Assembly (NCBI GenBank): GCA_963834945.1 | Contig: CAWIDT010000004.1 | Coordinates: 496,001 to 560,000 of the forward strand | Source: R-RK-3 sp963834945 | GTDB taxonomy: Bacteria > Pseudomonadota > Alphaproteobacteria > Rhizobiales > Rhodomicrobiaceae | Direction of reading: 5' to 3' | DNA: 64,000 nucleotides | Shown: in pieces, positions 9,431-18,705 of the stretch | Layout: the number at the start of each line of letters is the position of its first letter | How positions within the stretch are numbered: the first letter of the stretch is position 1 | Notes under the pieces: model-generated | What the model was told of the DNA's origin: nothing | The model's database searches: none | Seen by the model: the letters and a program-made list of their open reading frames with translations, nothing else | Position numbers and translations under genes: made by a program

Positions 9431-10885
9431 GTGACTTTGAAGCTTTACAACACGCGTACGCGGACCAAGGAAGAGTTCCAGCCGCTCGATCCGGCCAATG
9501 TGCGCATGTATGTTTGCGGCCCGACGGTTTACGACTACGCCCATATCGGCAATGCGCGGCCGGTCATCGTGTTCGACGTGCTGTACCGGCTGCTGCGGCA
9601 CCTCTATGGCGAAAGCCACATCACCTACGTCCGCAACATCACCGATGTGGACGACAAGATCAACGCGCGGGCGGCGGAGCTTTATCCGGATATGCCGCCC
9701 GAGGCCGCCATCCGCAAGCTGACCGACGAGACCGCCGCGCAGTTCCACCGCGATGTGGCCGCGCTCGGCTGCCTGCCTCCGACATACGAGCCGCGCGCGA
9801 CCGAATATATCGCGCAGATGCGGACGATGATCGAGACGCTGGTCGACAAGGGCTGCGCCTATATCGCCGAGGATCACGCGCTCTTCCAGGTCTCCGCGAT
9901 GCCGGATTATGGCCAGCTCGCCCGCCGCTCGCTCGACGAAATGCGGGCCGGCGCGCGCATCGAGGTCGCGCCCTATAAGCGCGATCCGATGGACTTCGTG
10001 CTCTGGAAGCCCTCGAAGGCCGGCGAACCCTCCTGGCCGTCGCCGCGCGGCATCGATGCGCCCGGCCGCCCCGGCTGGCATCTCGAATGCTCGGCCATGG
10101 CGGAAGCGCTGCTCGGCGAAACCTTCGACATCCATGGCGGCGGCATCGATCTGGTCTTCCCGCATCACGAGAACGAGGTCGCGCAAAGCCGCTGCGCCTA
10201 CGGCACGGACATCATGGCGAATGTCTGGATGCATAACGGCCATCTGCAGGTCGAAGGCGCCAAGATGGCCAAGAGCGAAGGGAATTTCGTCACGATCAAC
10301 GAATTGCTTCAGGAGTGGCCGGGCGAAGTGCTTCGGTTCAACATGCTCCGCACGCAATATCGCCAGCCGATCGACTGGACGTTGGCCGGGCTTTCGGAGA
10401 GCGCCGAAGCGCTCGATAAGATCAGAAAATACGCGCTGGTGGACAAAGAGGCCGAACTGCCGCAGCCGGTCATCGATGCGCTGCTTGACGACCTGAACAC
10501 CCCGCAAGCGATCGCAGAGCTCTATACGATTTTCAAGGCTGACAAGGGCGCAACTTTCAGCGGTTTTGCCTTCGCGGATCATGCCTTCTCGCAGCCAAGC
10601 CAGCTTCGCAACAAGGCTCGTATCGCGAGGGGCGTCATGGTCTTCTTGGGGTTGGAGGGCGCATTAGACCCCGATTGGCGCAGCCGCAAACACCCAGCTG
10701 CGGCCTCGATCGACGAAGGCGCGGTCGAGCGCCTCATCGAATCGCGGAAGCAAGCCCGCAGGGCCAAAAACTGGATGGAAGCCGATCGAATCCGCGATGA
10801 ATTGGCGGCGCAGGGCATCGCGCTTAAAGACGCCAAAGACCCGATGACCGGTGAGATCGAGACCACCTGGGAGATCGCGCGGTGA
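9431..10885 (+). CDS. cysS: Cysteinyl-tRNA synthetase
   Basis: 484-residue class I synthetase charging tRNA-Cys. It has the N-terminal zinc Cys in CGPTVYD, the HIGH-type motif YAHIGNARP, zinc ligands in WHLECSAMAE and FPHHENE, and the KMSKS-type loop KMAKSEGNF. The C-terminal helical domain has an extra acidic stretch (AELYTIFKADKGATF). The start is GTG at 9431 (VTLKLYNTRT), where homologues begin. The gene appears monocistronic. Confidence 0.96.
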   Translation: MTLKLYNTRTRTKEEFQPLDPANVRMYVCGPTVYDYAHIGNARPVIVFDVLYRLLRHLYGESHITYVRNITDVDDKINARAAELYPDMPPEAAIRKLTDETAAQFHRDVAALGCLPPTYEPRATEYIAQMRTMIETLVDKGCAYIAEDHALFQVSAMPDYGQLARRSLDEMRAGARIEVAPYKRDPMDFVLWKPSKAGEPSWPSPRGIDAPGRPGWHLECSAMAEALLGETFDIHGGGIDLVFPHHENEVAQSRCAYGTDIMANVWMHNGHLQVEGAKMAKSEGNFVTINELLQEWPGEVLRFNMLRTQYRQPIDWTLAGLSESAEALDKIRKYALVDKEAELPQPVIDALLDDLNTPQAIAELYTIFKADKGATFSGFAFADHAFSQPSQLRNKARIARGVMVFLGLEGALDPDWRSRKHPAAASIDEGAVERLIESRKQARRAKNWMEADRIRDELAAQGIALKDAKDPMTGEIETTWEIAR

Positions 10886-11024
10886 GGCGACGCGACCGCG
10901 ACCGCCGGCTCCGACATCAGGGCTTCACTATCGCCCCCTATTGGAATGCGGACATTCTCGCCAACCCTGACGGGGTTCTCACGTCATTGCTGCAACAGAC
11001 CGCCGCATTTCAGGAAACAGTATC

Positions 11025-11424
11025 ATGAGCGAATGCATCATCGACCATACCAGCCTGAGCGTCGCGGATTTCGCCGGCATGACAGCCTTCTACGAGAAGG
11101 CGCTGGCCCGCTCGGCATCACCGCGATGATGCGCTTCGGCAAGGACGTGACCGGCGAATATCGACGTCGCCGGGCTCGGGCGCGAAAAGCCGTTCCTGTG
11201 GATCGCCGACGGAGGCAAGGCCGAGCCGCACGTCCATATCGCGATCAGGGCGGATAGCCGCGCCCAGGTCGATGCCTTCCACAAGGCGGCGCTGGCGGCC
11301 GGTGGCAAGGACAATGGCGCGCCCGGGCCTTCGCCCGCATTATCACCCCGATTATTACGCCGCCTTCATCATCGATCCCGAGGGCCACAATCTCGAAACG
11401 GTCTGCCATACGAGCGAGCAATGA
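11025..11424 (+). pseudogene. VOC-family glyoxalase-like protein, multiple frameshifts
   Basis: Corrected reading gives a small glyoxalase/bleomycin-resistance-fold protein: MSECIIDHTSLSVADFAGM, then a KPFLWIADGGKAEPHVHIAI strand, and a C-terminal AFIIDPEGHNLETVCHT. At least three indels break it: a lost base near 11108, an extra base (or loss of two) near 11159 and an extra base near 11328. The start has CAGGAAA upstream. The stop overlaps the next ATG as ATGA, suggesting coupling with the GFA gene. Either decayed or poorly assembled; the dense indels in 400 bp are unusual even for this window. Confidence 0.7.
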
Positions 11425-11907
11425 GCACCGATAGTCTGCATACGGGCGGTTGCCAATGCGGCGCGGTGCGCTACGCCTTCGCAACCGATCCCATCGACCC
11501 GCATATCTGCCATTGCCGCATGTGCCAGAAGGCGTTTGGCGGCTTCTTCGCGCCGCTCGCGGGCGTTTCGCTCAGCGATCTCACCTGGACGCGCGGGGCG
11601 CCGGCCTATTTCCGCTCGTCAAACCTGGCTGAGCGCGGCTTTTGCGCCGGCTGCGGCACGCCGCTGAGCTTCCGCTATCTCGACAGCGACATGATCAATG
11701 TCTCTATCGGCAGCCTCGACCGGCCCGCCGAGCGTGCCGCCGGGCAAGCAATATGGCACCGAGAGCCGCATGCCCTGGTTCGGCGAGCTCTTCGCACTGC
11801 CCGGCACCCGCACCGAGGACGATCTGCCCGCCGACCTGCAAGACCGCATGACATCAGCGCAGCACCCCGATCGCGAGGCGTCCGAGACCCCGCGCCAGAA
11901 CGGATAG
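11421..11907 (+). CDS. GFA-family (glutathione-dependent formaldehyde-activating-like) protein, frameshifted
   Basis: Zinc-binding GFA/CENP-V-fold protein. Cysteine motifs are in order: GGCQCGAVRY, HICHCRMCQ, and GFCAGCGTPLSF. The first frame is open to about 11726, where cggcccgccgag appears to carry one extra G. The downstream frame continues VPPGKQYGTESRMPWFGELF, the normal GFA C terminus, and ends at 11907. Substrate is unknown in most members. It overlaps the VOC gene by 4 bp and lies just before cimA. Confidence 0.75.
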
Positions 11908-11911
11908 ACCC

Positions 11912-13532
11912 ATGAGCAAAGAGCGGCTTTACCTTTTCGACACGACGCTGCGCGACGGCGCGCAGGCGCAGGGCGTGACCTTCTCGGTCGAGGACAAACT
12001 GCTCATCGCGCGCACGCTCGACAAGCTGGGCCTGGATTATATCGAGGGCGGCTATCCCGGTGCGAACCCCACCGACACGACGTTCTTCGCCGAGAAGCGG
12101 GAGCTGGAGAACGCGCGTCTCACCGCGTTCGGCATGACCAAGCGAGCCGGACGCTCGGTGTCCAACGATCCCGGTTTCGCCGAGATCCTGCAGGGCCGAG
12201 GCGGACGCGATCTGCCTTGTCGCCAAGAGCTGGGATTTTCATGTCCAGGTGGCGCTCGGCGTCAGTCCGGAAGAGAATTTGGAGGCCATCGCCGACTCCG
12301 TCCGCGCCATCCGCGAGACCGGCCGCGAGGCGATGGTCGATTGCGAGCATTTCTTCGACGGCTATAAGGCGAACCCCGATTACGCTCAGGCCTGCGCCCG
12401 CACCGCGCATGAGGCAGGCGCCCGCTGGGTAGTGCTTTGCGACACCAATGGCGGCGCGCTGCCGCATGAGGTCGCGGCCATCGTCGCCGCCATGGTGAAG
12501 ATCGTGCCCGGCGACCATCTCGGCATCCACACGCATAATGATACGGAGAACGCCGTCGCCAATACGCTGCTGGCGGTGCAGGCGGGCGCGCGGCAGGTGC
12601 AGGGTACGCTGAACGGCATCGGCGAACGCTGCGGCAACGCCAATCTCGCCTCGATCGTCCCGACGCTGCTGCTCAAACCCGATTTCGCCGACCGCTTCGA
12701 AACCGGTATCGATCTCGACCGGCTGAAATGGCTGACCCACGCATCGCGGCTGCTGGATGAGGTGCTGAACCGTGCGCCGAACCGCGCGGCGGCCTATGTC
12801 GGCGAAAGCGCCTTCGCGCATAAGGGCGGCATCCATGCCTCGGCCGTGCAGAAGGATTCGCGCACCTATGAGCATGTGCCGCCGGAAGCGGTGGGAAACA
12901 GCCGCAGGCTGCTGGTCTCCAACCAGGCGGGGCGCTCCAACATTCTCGCCGAGCTGGAGCGCATCGGCATCCAATTGCGCCCCGACGATCCGCATGTCGC
13001 GCAATTGCTCGGCGAGGTGAAGCGGCGCGAATCGCTCGGCTACGCCTATGAGGCGGCGGACGCCTCGTTCGAGCTGTTGGCGCGGCGCGTGCTGGGCGAG
13101 GTTCCGGAATTCTTCAAGGTCGACAGTTTCCGCGTGCTGGTGGAGCGCCGCCACAATGCGCTGGGCGAGTTGATCACCGTCTCGGAGGCGATCGTCAAGG
13201 TGACGGTCGCCGGCGAGACCGTGATGAATGTCGGCGAGGGCAACGGTCCGGTGCATGCGCTCGATCAGGCGCTGCGGCGGGATCTGGGCAAATACCAGGA
13301 TTATATTCGCGGCATCGAGCTGGTGGATTACAAGGTGCGCATCCTCACAGGCGGCACCGACGCCGTCACCCGCGTGCTGATCGAAACGCATGACCGGGAC
13401 ACGCGCAGCCGCTGGTTCACCGTCGGCGTTTCCCCCAATATCGTCGATGCCTCCTTCGAGGCGCTGCTCGATTCCATCACCTACAAGCTCCTGAGGGATA
13501 AGGCCCCCGCGCCGGAAACGCTGGCCGCTTAA
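11912..13532 (+). CDS. cimA: Citramalate synthase (LeuA-like), one frameshift
   Basis: About 540 residues after correction. It condenses pyruvate with acetyl-CoA to (R)-citramalate, a route to isoleucine. The TIM-barrel start is FDTTLRDGAQAQGVTFSVED (metal and substrate residues R-D), with HTHNDTENAVAN and GERCGNANL further on, followed by a C-terminal regulatory domain (FRVLVERRHN onward). CimA rather than LeuA is suggested by the TLRDGAQ-QGV opening and overall length. One extra G near 12194 (cagggccgag) breaks the frame; the rest is well conserved, so sequencing error is the likelier explanation. Confidence 0.85.
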
Positions 13533-13657
13533 ACCCTGGCGCTCTAAGCCATCTTCCGGTGAAGACCGGCAAGCGGTTTTGCGTTAAAGGTCATGCAGAC
13601 AAGGGGATGGAGGTTCCCGTTCCGACGTGGTCGGAGTGGGCCTAACGGGGGGGCGGC

Positions 13658-14068
13658 ATGGCTTTTCGGATATGGCTTTTTATCGCGGCGTTATCGGGAC
13701 TGACGGCGGTGCTCGCCGCGGGCTATGGCGCGCATTCGCTGAACGGCATCACGACATTTTCGACGGCGGTGAAGATTTACGAAACCGGACAGCTGTTTCA
13801 CATGCTGCACAGCATCGCCCTGTTCGGCATCGCCATTCTGTTCGCCGCGACGGACGGCTGGCGCGGAACGTTCACGAATTGGGCGCTGCAGATCGCGGCG
13901 CTCGCCTTCCTGCTCGGCATCGTGCTGTTTTCCGGCGGCATCTATTACAGCGTCTTCAAGGGCGCGCAGGTGGGTCTGCCGGTGGTGCCGACGGGCGGCG
14001 GGCTGTTCCTGCTCGGCTGGGCGGCGCTGGCGATTTCGGCATTCGGCTTTGGTCGCAGGCTGCCCTGA
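13658..14068 (+). CDS. DUF423 membrane protein
   Basis: 136-residue integral membrane protein with four predicted hydrophobic segments. It matches the DUF423 (YgdD-like) pattern: an N-terminal AALSGLTAVLAAGYGAHSL, a QLFHMLHSIALFGI segment and a FSGGIYYSVF segment. Function is unknown across the family. The start ATG is preceded by a run of G (gggggggcgg) serving as Shine-Dalgarno. It is convergent with ispA. Confidence 0.85.
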   Translation: MAFRIWLFIAALSGLTAVLAAGYGAHSLNGITTFSTAVKIYETGQLFHMLHSIALFGIAILFAATDGWRGTFTNWALQIAALAFLLGIVLFSGGIYYSVFKGAQVGLPVVPTGGGLFLLGWAALAISAFGFGRRLP

Positions 14069-14090
14069 ACGGGGCCTATGCTGTAAGCCG

Positions 14091-15023
14091 TCAATGCGTC
14101 CGGTTGGCAACGAAGTCGGCGGCGGCGGCGAGCATGTCGGCGGCGGCCCCGAAGGGCGCCAGCGCGTCCAGCGCCTGTCCCTGGAACCCGGCGAGCCGCG
14201 CGCGTGCGGCGTCGACGCCGATCAGCCCGACCAGCGTCGCCTTGCCGGCGTCCTTGTCTTTGGCAACGGCTTTGCCGACCACGGCGGCGTCGCCGTCAAC
14301 GTCGAGCAGATCGTCGGCGAGCTGGAAGGCGAGACCCAGCGCCGTCCCATACTCCCTCAGCGCCCGCCGCTGCGCCGCGCCTGCATCGGCAAGTATGGCG
14401 CCCGCCTCGCAGGCGAACAGGATCAGCGCCCCGGTCTTCATGGCCTGGAGCCGCAGAACATCGGCTTCCGACGCCGCGGCGCCCGGCGCCATCAGGTCAA
14501 GCATCTGACCACCCGCCATGCCCGCCCGCCCGGAGGCGCGAGCCAGGGTCAAGGCCAGGGCGGAGCGGATCGCCGGGTCGGGGTGCGTCGCAGGATCGGC
14601 GAGGATTTCGAACGCCAGCGTCAGCAACGCATCGCCCGCCAGGATCGCCGTCGCTTCATCGAACGCCTTATGGACGGTGGGGCGCCCGCGCCGCAAATCG
14701 TCGTCATCCATAGCCGGCAGATCGTCATGCGCCAGCGAGTAGCAGTGGATGCATTCGAGCGCCGCCGCCGTATTCAGCGCCGCTTCATCCGGCAGCCCGC
14801 AAATCCGGGCGCTTTCAAGCACGAGGAACGGCCGCAAGCGCTTGCCGCCGCCTAGCACCGCATGCCGCATCGCCTGCGCCAGCCGCTCGGGAACAAAGCC
14901 GTGCTGTTCGGAATTGGCCAACCAATAATCGAGGCGCGTGTCGATAAGGGTTGCGCAGCTTTGGAGCCGGCCGCTAAAGTTTTTTGAGTTATGAGTGCCG
15001 TTCACGCTGTTCACCGATGACAT
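14091..15023 (-). CDS. ispA: Polyprenyl (farnesyl) diphosphate synthase
   Basis: 310-residue trans-isoprenyl diphosphate synthase, most likely making farnesyl diphosphate (C15) from IPP and DMAPP. First Asp-rich motif DDLPAMDDDDLRRGRP and second motif FQLADDLLDVDGD are intact, along with GGGKRLRPFL. The insertion in the first motif is of the bacterial short-chain type. The start is uncertain: the ATG ending at 15023 overlaps the divergent mtgA start, and in-frame GTGs lie 3 and 6 codons later. A dxs gene, often adjacent, is not here. Confidence 0.93.
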   Translation of the reverse strand: MSSVNSVNGTHNSKNFSGRLQSCATLIDTRLDYWLANSEQHGFVPERLAQAMRHAVLGGGKRLRPFLVLESARICGLPDEAALNTAAALECIHCYSLAHDDLPAMDDDDLRRGRPTVHKAFDEATAILAGDALLTLAFEILADPATHPDPAIRSALALTLARASGRAGMAGGQMLDLMAPGAAASEADVLRLQAMKTGALILFACEAGAILADAGAAQRRALREYGTALGLAFQLADDLLDVDGDAAVVGKAVAKDKDAGKATLVGLIGVDAARARLAGFQGQALDALAPFGAAADMLAAAADFVANRTH

Positions 15024-15967
15024 TTTCTGCCGAAAAGATGCGCCAGATGCGCGCGAAGCTCAAGTCTGCCGTCGGCGTTTTGAGGCGCCGGGCTGTTTTG
15101 AGCGCACGCGAGGCGGGACTTGTGTTGCGCAAAGCACGGGAAATGCCACCAGAATGGCTGGGGGGTCGCGCGTCGATGCCCGTGGTGCCGGAAAGCTGGG
15201 TGGCGGCGCCGGATGCAATTTCCGCTTTTCCGGAACGGCAGGCGCCGCTCGATCGGCGTGAGGCGGCAGGTTGGCGGGACCGGCATCCGGGTGTCGCCAA
15301 GACGCTAAAATATACCGGCATCGCGCTGATCGTCTGGCTCGCCCTCCCCTATCCGCTGATGCTGGTCTACCGGTTCGTCGATCCGCCGATCTCGGCGCTG
15401 ATGCTCCGCAACACGCTGCTGGGCCGTCATGTCGATCAGGACTGGGTGGACTTTGGGGACATCTCGCCCAATCTGGCGACGGCGGTGGTGATTGCGGAGG
15501 ATGCCGCCTTCTGCCGCCATTCCGGCGTCGATTGGACTGCTGTGGGCGAAGCGATCGACGATCTGGGGGACGGCGACAGGCCGCGCGGCGCGAGCACCCT
15601 GCCCATGCAGGCGGCAAAGAACCTGTTTCTGTGGCCGGAGCAGAACTATCTGCGTAAGGCGCTGGAAGTGCCGCTCGCCTATTTCATGTCGTTCGTGTGG
15701 CCCAAGCAGCGCGTGGTGGAAGTCTATTTGAACATCGCCGAATGGGGGCGGGGCATTTACGGCGCCGAGGCCGCCGCACGCCACTATTTCGGCACTTCCG
15801 CCGCCTCACTGAGCCCGAGAGAAGCGGCCCTGCTTGCGGCATCGCTGCCAAATCCGCGCCGGCGCAATCCCGGCAATCCGAGCGCCCAGCTGCGGACCCT
15901 AGCCGGCCGCATTGAGGCGCGCGTCAACCGGGAATCGGCAGACGCCGCTTGCATTTTCGAGCGCTAA
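15017..15967 (+). CDS. mtgA: Monofunctional peptidoglycan transglycosylase
   Basis: 316-residue GT51 enzyme polymerising lipid II glycan strands. It has a cytoplasmic lead of about 95 residues, a membrane segment (IALIVWLALPYPLMLVYRF), then the GT51 motifs VVIAEDAAFCRHSG (catalytic Glu), GASTLPMQAAKNLFLW, KQRVVEVYLNIAEWG and ALLAASLPNP. The N-terminal extension is longer than in enterobacterial MtgA. The first ATG at 15017 is used; ATGs at codons 8 and 11 are alternatives. Its TAA stop lies inside the left end of a dispersed repeat. Confidence 0.93.
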   Translation: MTFSAEKMRQMRAKLKSAVGVLRRRAVLSAREAGLVLRKAREMPPEWLGGRASMPVVPESWVAAPDAISAFPERQAPLDRREAAGWRDRHPGVAKTLKYTGIALIVWLALPYPLMLVYRFVDPPISALMLRNTLLGRHVDQDWVDFGDISPNLATAVVIAEDAAFCRHSGVDWTAVGEAIDDLGDGDRPRGASTLPMQAAKNLFLWPEQNYLRKALEVPLAYFMSFVWPKQRVVEVYLNIAEWGRGIYGAEAAARHYFGTSAASLSPREAALLAASLPNPRRRNPGNPSAQLRTLAGRIEARVNRESADAACIFER

Positions 15968-16052
15968 ATTCCTTTGTTTGGGCACGATTTTTCAGGAAAA
16001 CCGGCGTCCATCCCGCCTTCGCGGGGACATGCTTTTCCCGATCGTGCTCTGA
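15964..16052. repeat. Dispersed repeat, subfamily B copy 1
   Basis: Runs from CTAAATTCCTTTGTTT to CCCGATCGTGCTCTGA and shares that framework with the copy at 55230-55334. Core AAAACCGGCGTCCA is also present in subfamily A. It carries an inserted small hairpin, CCCGC-CTTC-GCGGG, absent from the other B copy. The first bases (CTAA) supply the mtgA stop codon. Confidence 0.75.
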
Positions 16053-16067
16053 AGTCCCGTCTTGGCT

Positions 16068-17309
16068 TCAAGCCGGGTGAGCCGTCATCGCGCTGACATC
16101 CTTGAGCAGCACCTCGGGGTCGCAGGTGAAATTGGCGAGAATCGGCAGCATCGCACCGCCGAGGGCACGCGCCTCACCGCCGATCGTGCCGGCCGTGATT
16201 TCGAACGGGGTCAGACCCTGGCAATCCAGCTTTGCGATCTGTGCCCGCGTTCCGGCGATGATCTCCGCCAGCACATTGCGGGGCATGGCCCCGTCGATCC
16301 GCACGACCGGGAAATCGATGACCGAGAGGCTCGCGACAATAGCCGCCGCCAGGCTTTGCGACACACGGTCGATCCAGCTTTTCAGCGGCGGTCCGAGCTT
16401 CGTCCAATCGGCCTGCGGGTTCTGCAGGAGCGAAGCATCGAGGCCGCTCTGCACCAGCGCTCTTTCCAGGCTCATCAACGAAGCATGATGGATGAGCTGC
16501 GACATGCCTCCATCGGCATGGACGGGCATGGAGCCGATCGCCCCCGCATTGCCCGAGCGGCCCGCATAGAGGGCGCCGTTCAGCACGACGCCGCCGCCGA
16601 CGAAAGAGCCGATGAACACATAGAGAAAATCGGAGTGGCGTCCACGATCGAGATGGGCGAGTTCGGCACCGCAGGCTGCCGTCGCGTCGTTGGCGAGCAT
16701 CGCCGGCAGTCCGGTATGGCGGCTAATTTCCGCCGCGACGTCGAGGGTCCGCCAGCCATCGAGCGCCGCCGGCGGCGCAGCGATTTCGCCGGCCCACTCC
16801 CAGATTTCGAACGGCATGGCGATGCCGACGCCGATGAAACGGCCATGCTTGTACTGGCGCCGCATCGCCGCGACCTGCTGGCGCAGGAACGACAAGGTCG
16901 TACTCGGGGAGGGGTAAGGGTAGGTCAGCTTTGCGCGGCCCAGAATGGCGCCCAGAAAATCGCACAGCACCAGATCGGTGCTTCGCCGCCCGATTTTGAC
17001 GCCGAAGGACAGCGCCCCCATGGGATTGAGGGCATAGGGGACCGAGGGCTGGCCGATCCGCCCCCGCAACCGTTCCTGCGGCAAAACCAGCCCGTCGGTT
17101 TCCAGCCGTTTGACGATCTGCGACAGCGCTTGCGCGGAGAGCCCGGTAAGGCGGGCGAGCGCGGCTTTTGGCAGCGGACCGTTGCGGCGGATGAGGGAGA
17201 GCGTCAGGCGCTCATTATAGGCACGCGCACCGACCTGGTTCGCACCGCCACCAAGCCGGCTCAGGGATTCCGTTCCTGCCGGACCGGAATCGATGTCGGT
17301 CTTCGTCAT
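16068..17309 (-). CDS. ROK-family transcriptional repressor of the fructose transporter (FrcR-like)
   Basis: 413 residues: an N-terminal winged helix (RLTLSLIRRNGPLPKAALAR with the recognition region TGLSAQALSQIVKRLE), then a ROK sugar-kinase-fold domain with VGIAMPFEIWEW, NDATAACGAE and FIGSFVGGGVVLNG. The classic ROK zinc Cys cluster is not evident. It diverges from frcBCA and sits beside a 35-bp palindrome, so local repression relieved by a sugar is inferred. The start MTKTDID (ATG ending 17309) has GGGGAGG close upstream; the frame is open 28 codons earlier. Confidence 0.85.
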   Translation of the reverse strand: MTKTDIDSGPAGTESLSRLGGGANQVGARAYNERLTLSLIRRNGPLPKAALARLTGLSAQALSQIVKRLETDGLVLPQERLRGRIGQPSVPYALNPMGALSFGVKIGRRSTDLVLCDFLGAILGRAKLTYPYPSPSTTLSFLRQQVAAMRRQYKHGRFIGVGIAMPFEIWEWAGEIAAPPAALDGWRTLDVAAEISRHTGLPAMLANDATAACGAELAHLDRGRHSDFLYVFIGSFVGGGVVLNGALYAGRSGNAGAIGSMPVHADGGMSQLIHHASLMSLERALVQSGLDASLLQNPQADWTKLGPPLKSWIDRVSQSLAAAIVASLSVIDFPVVRIDGAMPRNVLAEIIAGTRAQIAKLDCQGLTPFEITAGTIGGEARALGGAMLPILANFTCDPEVLLKDVSAMTAHPA

Positions 17310-17376
17310 CCCCTCCCCAGCAGGCCACAACTGTATTAGACTTGATTGGTTCAGTTGGTCATCGCCCGGTCCAAAG

Positions 17377-17411
17377 GTCAATAAATAAATCAACTTGGTT
17401 TACTTATTGAC
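17377..17411. promoter_or_regulatory. 35-bp imperfect palindrome, candidate operator for the ROK repressor
   Basis: Arms GTCAATAAATAAA and TTTACTTATTGAC match at 12 of 13 positions around a 9-nt centre (TCAACTTGG). It is much more AT-rich than its surroundings and lies in the divergent gap between the ROK gene and frcB. Size and position fit a dimer or tetramer repressor site; binding is inferred. Confidence 0.6.
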
Positions 17412-17572
17412 AGACGTAGCGTCTTGTGGCCCCTTTAAACCTGTCCCTCGCTAAGGGGCAGACATAAGCCGCCGGTACAAAGGCGGACGCGGAAAATGGT
17501 CGAGAGCGGCTCGGCCGTGAGGAAACATATTCGGTCATCGTCATTCCGGCGAGACGGTCTAAGGAGTGAATT

Positions 17573-18595
17573 ATGTCTATCACATCAAGAAGAGCGGTGC
17601 TCTTGGCGCCGGTCGCTGCACTTGCGCTTGGGTTGTCTGTTGCGACGCCTGCGACCTCGCAGGACAAAATCGTCGTCGGCCTCATCACCAAGACCAACAC
17701 CAATCCGTTTTTCGTCAAGATGAAAGAGGGCGCGCAGGCGAAAGCCAAGGAGCTTGGCGTCACCTTGCAGGCCTATGCCGGCAAGTCCGATGGCGACAAT
17801 GACGGCCAGGTCCGCGCGATCGAAGCGCTGATGGCCGCCGGCGCCAAGGGCATCCTGCTCGTCCCAAGCAATTCGACGGCGATCATTCCGACCGTCGAGA
17901 AGGCGCGCAAGGCCGGCGTTCTCGTCATCACGCTGGATACGCCGCTCGATCCGGTCACCGCGGCCGACGCCAATTTCGCCACCGATAATTTTAAGGCCGG
18001 CGAGTTGATCGGCCAGTGGGCCAAGGCGACCCTGGGCGACAAGGCGGCCAGCGCCAAGATCGCGACGCTCGATCTCGCCGCCAATCAGCCGACCGTCGAC
18101 TATCTCCGCCACAACGGCTTCCTGACCGGCTTCGGCATTCCCGTCAAGGATCCCAAGCACTATGCCATGAGCGACAGCCCGCAGATCGTCGGCTCCGACG
18201 TGACCGCGGGTTCGACCGACGGCGGGCGCAAGGCGATGGAGAACATCCTGCAGAAGGCGTCCGACATCAACGTTGTTTACGCCATCAACGAACCTGCGGC
18301 GGACGGCGGCTATGCGGCGCTCAAAGCGGCGGGCAAGGAAAAGGGCGTGCTGATCGTCGGTGTGGACGGCGGCTGCCCCGGCATCAAGAGCGTCAAGGCC
18401 GGCGTGATCGGCGCGACGTCGCAGCAATATCCGCTGTTGATGGCGTCAGAGGGCGTGCAGGCTGTCGTCGACTTCGTCAAGAACGGCAAGAAGCCCGTGA
18501 GCATGGACACGGGCGAGAAGCTCGTGACCGACCATCCGGTTCCTGGCGTTCCCTCGATCGACACCGCGGAAGGCGCCAAACTCTGCTGGGGTTGA
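17573..18595 (+). CDS. frcB: Fructose-type ABC transporter, periplasmic binding protein
   Basis: 340-residue ribose/fructose-class (type I) solute-binding protein. It has an N-terminal signal sequence (ITSRRAVLLAPVAALALGLS, cleavage after ATPATSQ), then KIVVGLITKTNTNPFFVKMK, VPSNSTAIIPTVEKA, and a C-terminal PLLMASEGVQA. The ligand is inferred as D-fructose because the permease and ATPase closely resemble rhizobial FrcC and FrcA as I remember them. AAGGAG lies 7 nt before the ATG. First gene of the importer operon. Confidence 0.88.
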   Translation: MSITSRRAVLLAPVAALALGLSVATPATSQDKIVVGLITKTNTNPFFVKMKEGAQAKAKELGVTLQAYAGKSDGDNDGQVRAIEALMAAGAKGILLVPSNSTAIIPTVEKARKAGVLVITLDTPLDPVTAADANFATDNFKAGELIGQWAKATLGDKAASAKIATLDLAANQPTVDYLRHNGFLTGFGIPVKDPKHYAMSDSPQIVGSDVTAGSTDGGRKAMENILQKASDINVVYAINEPAADGGYAALKAAGKEKGVLIVGVDGGCPGIKSVKAGVIGATSQQYPLLMASEGVQAVVDFVKNGKKPVSMDTGEKLVTDHPVPGVPSIDTAEGAKLCWG

Positions 18596-18705
18596 TCTTC
18601 CCAAGCTTTGGCCGCTTAATCATCTGAACCGTCGGCGCTCGAGGGACTGGTCCTAGAGCGCCGATTTCGTGAAGGCTCAAGCCCGCGAAATTCAGGGGGT
18701 AAACG

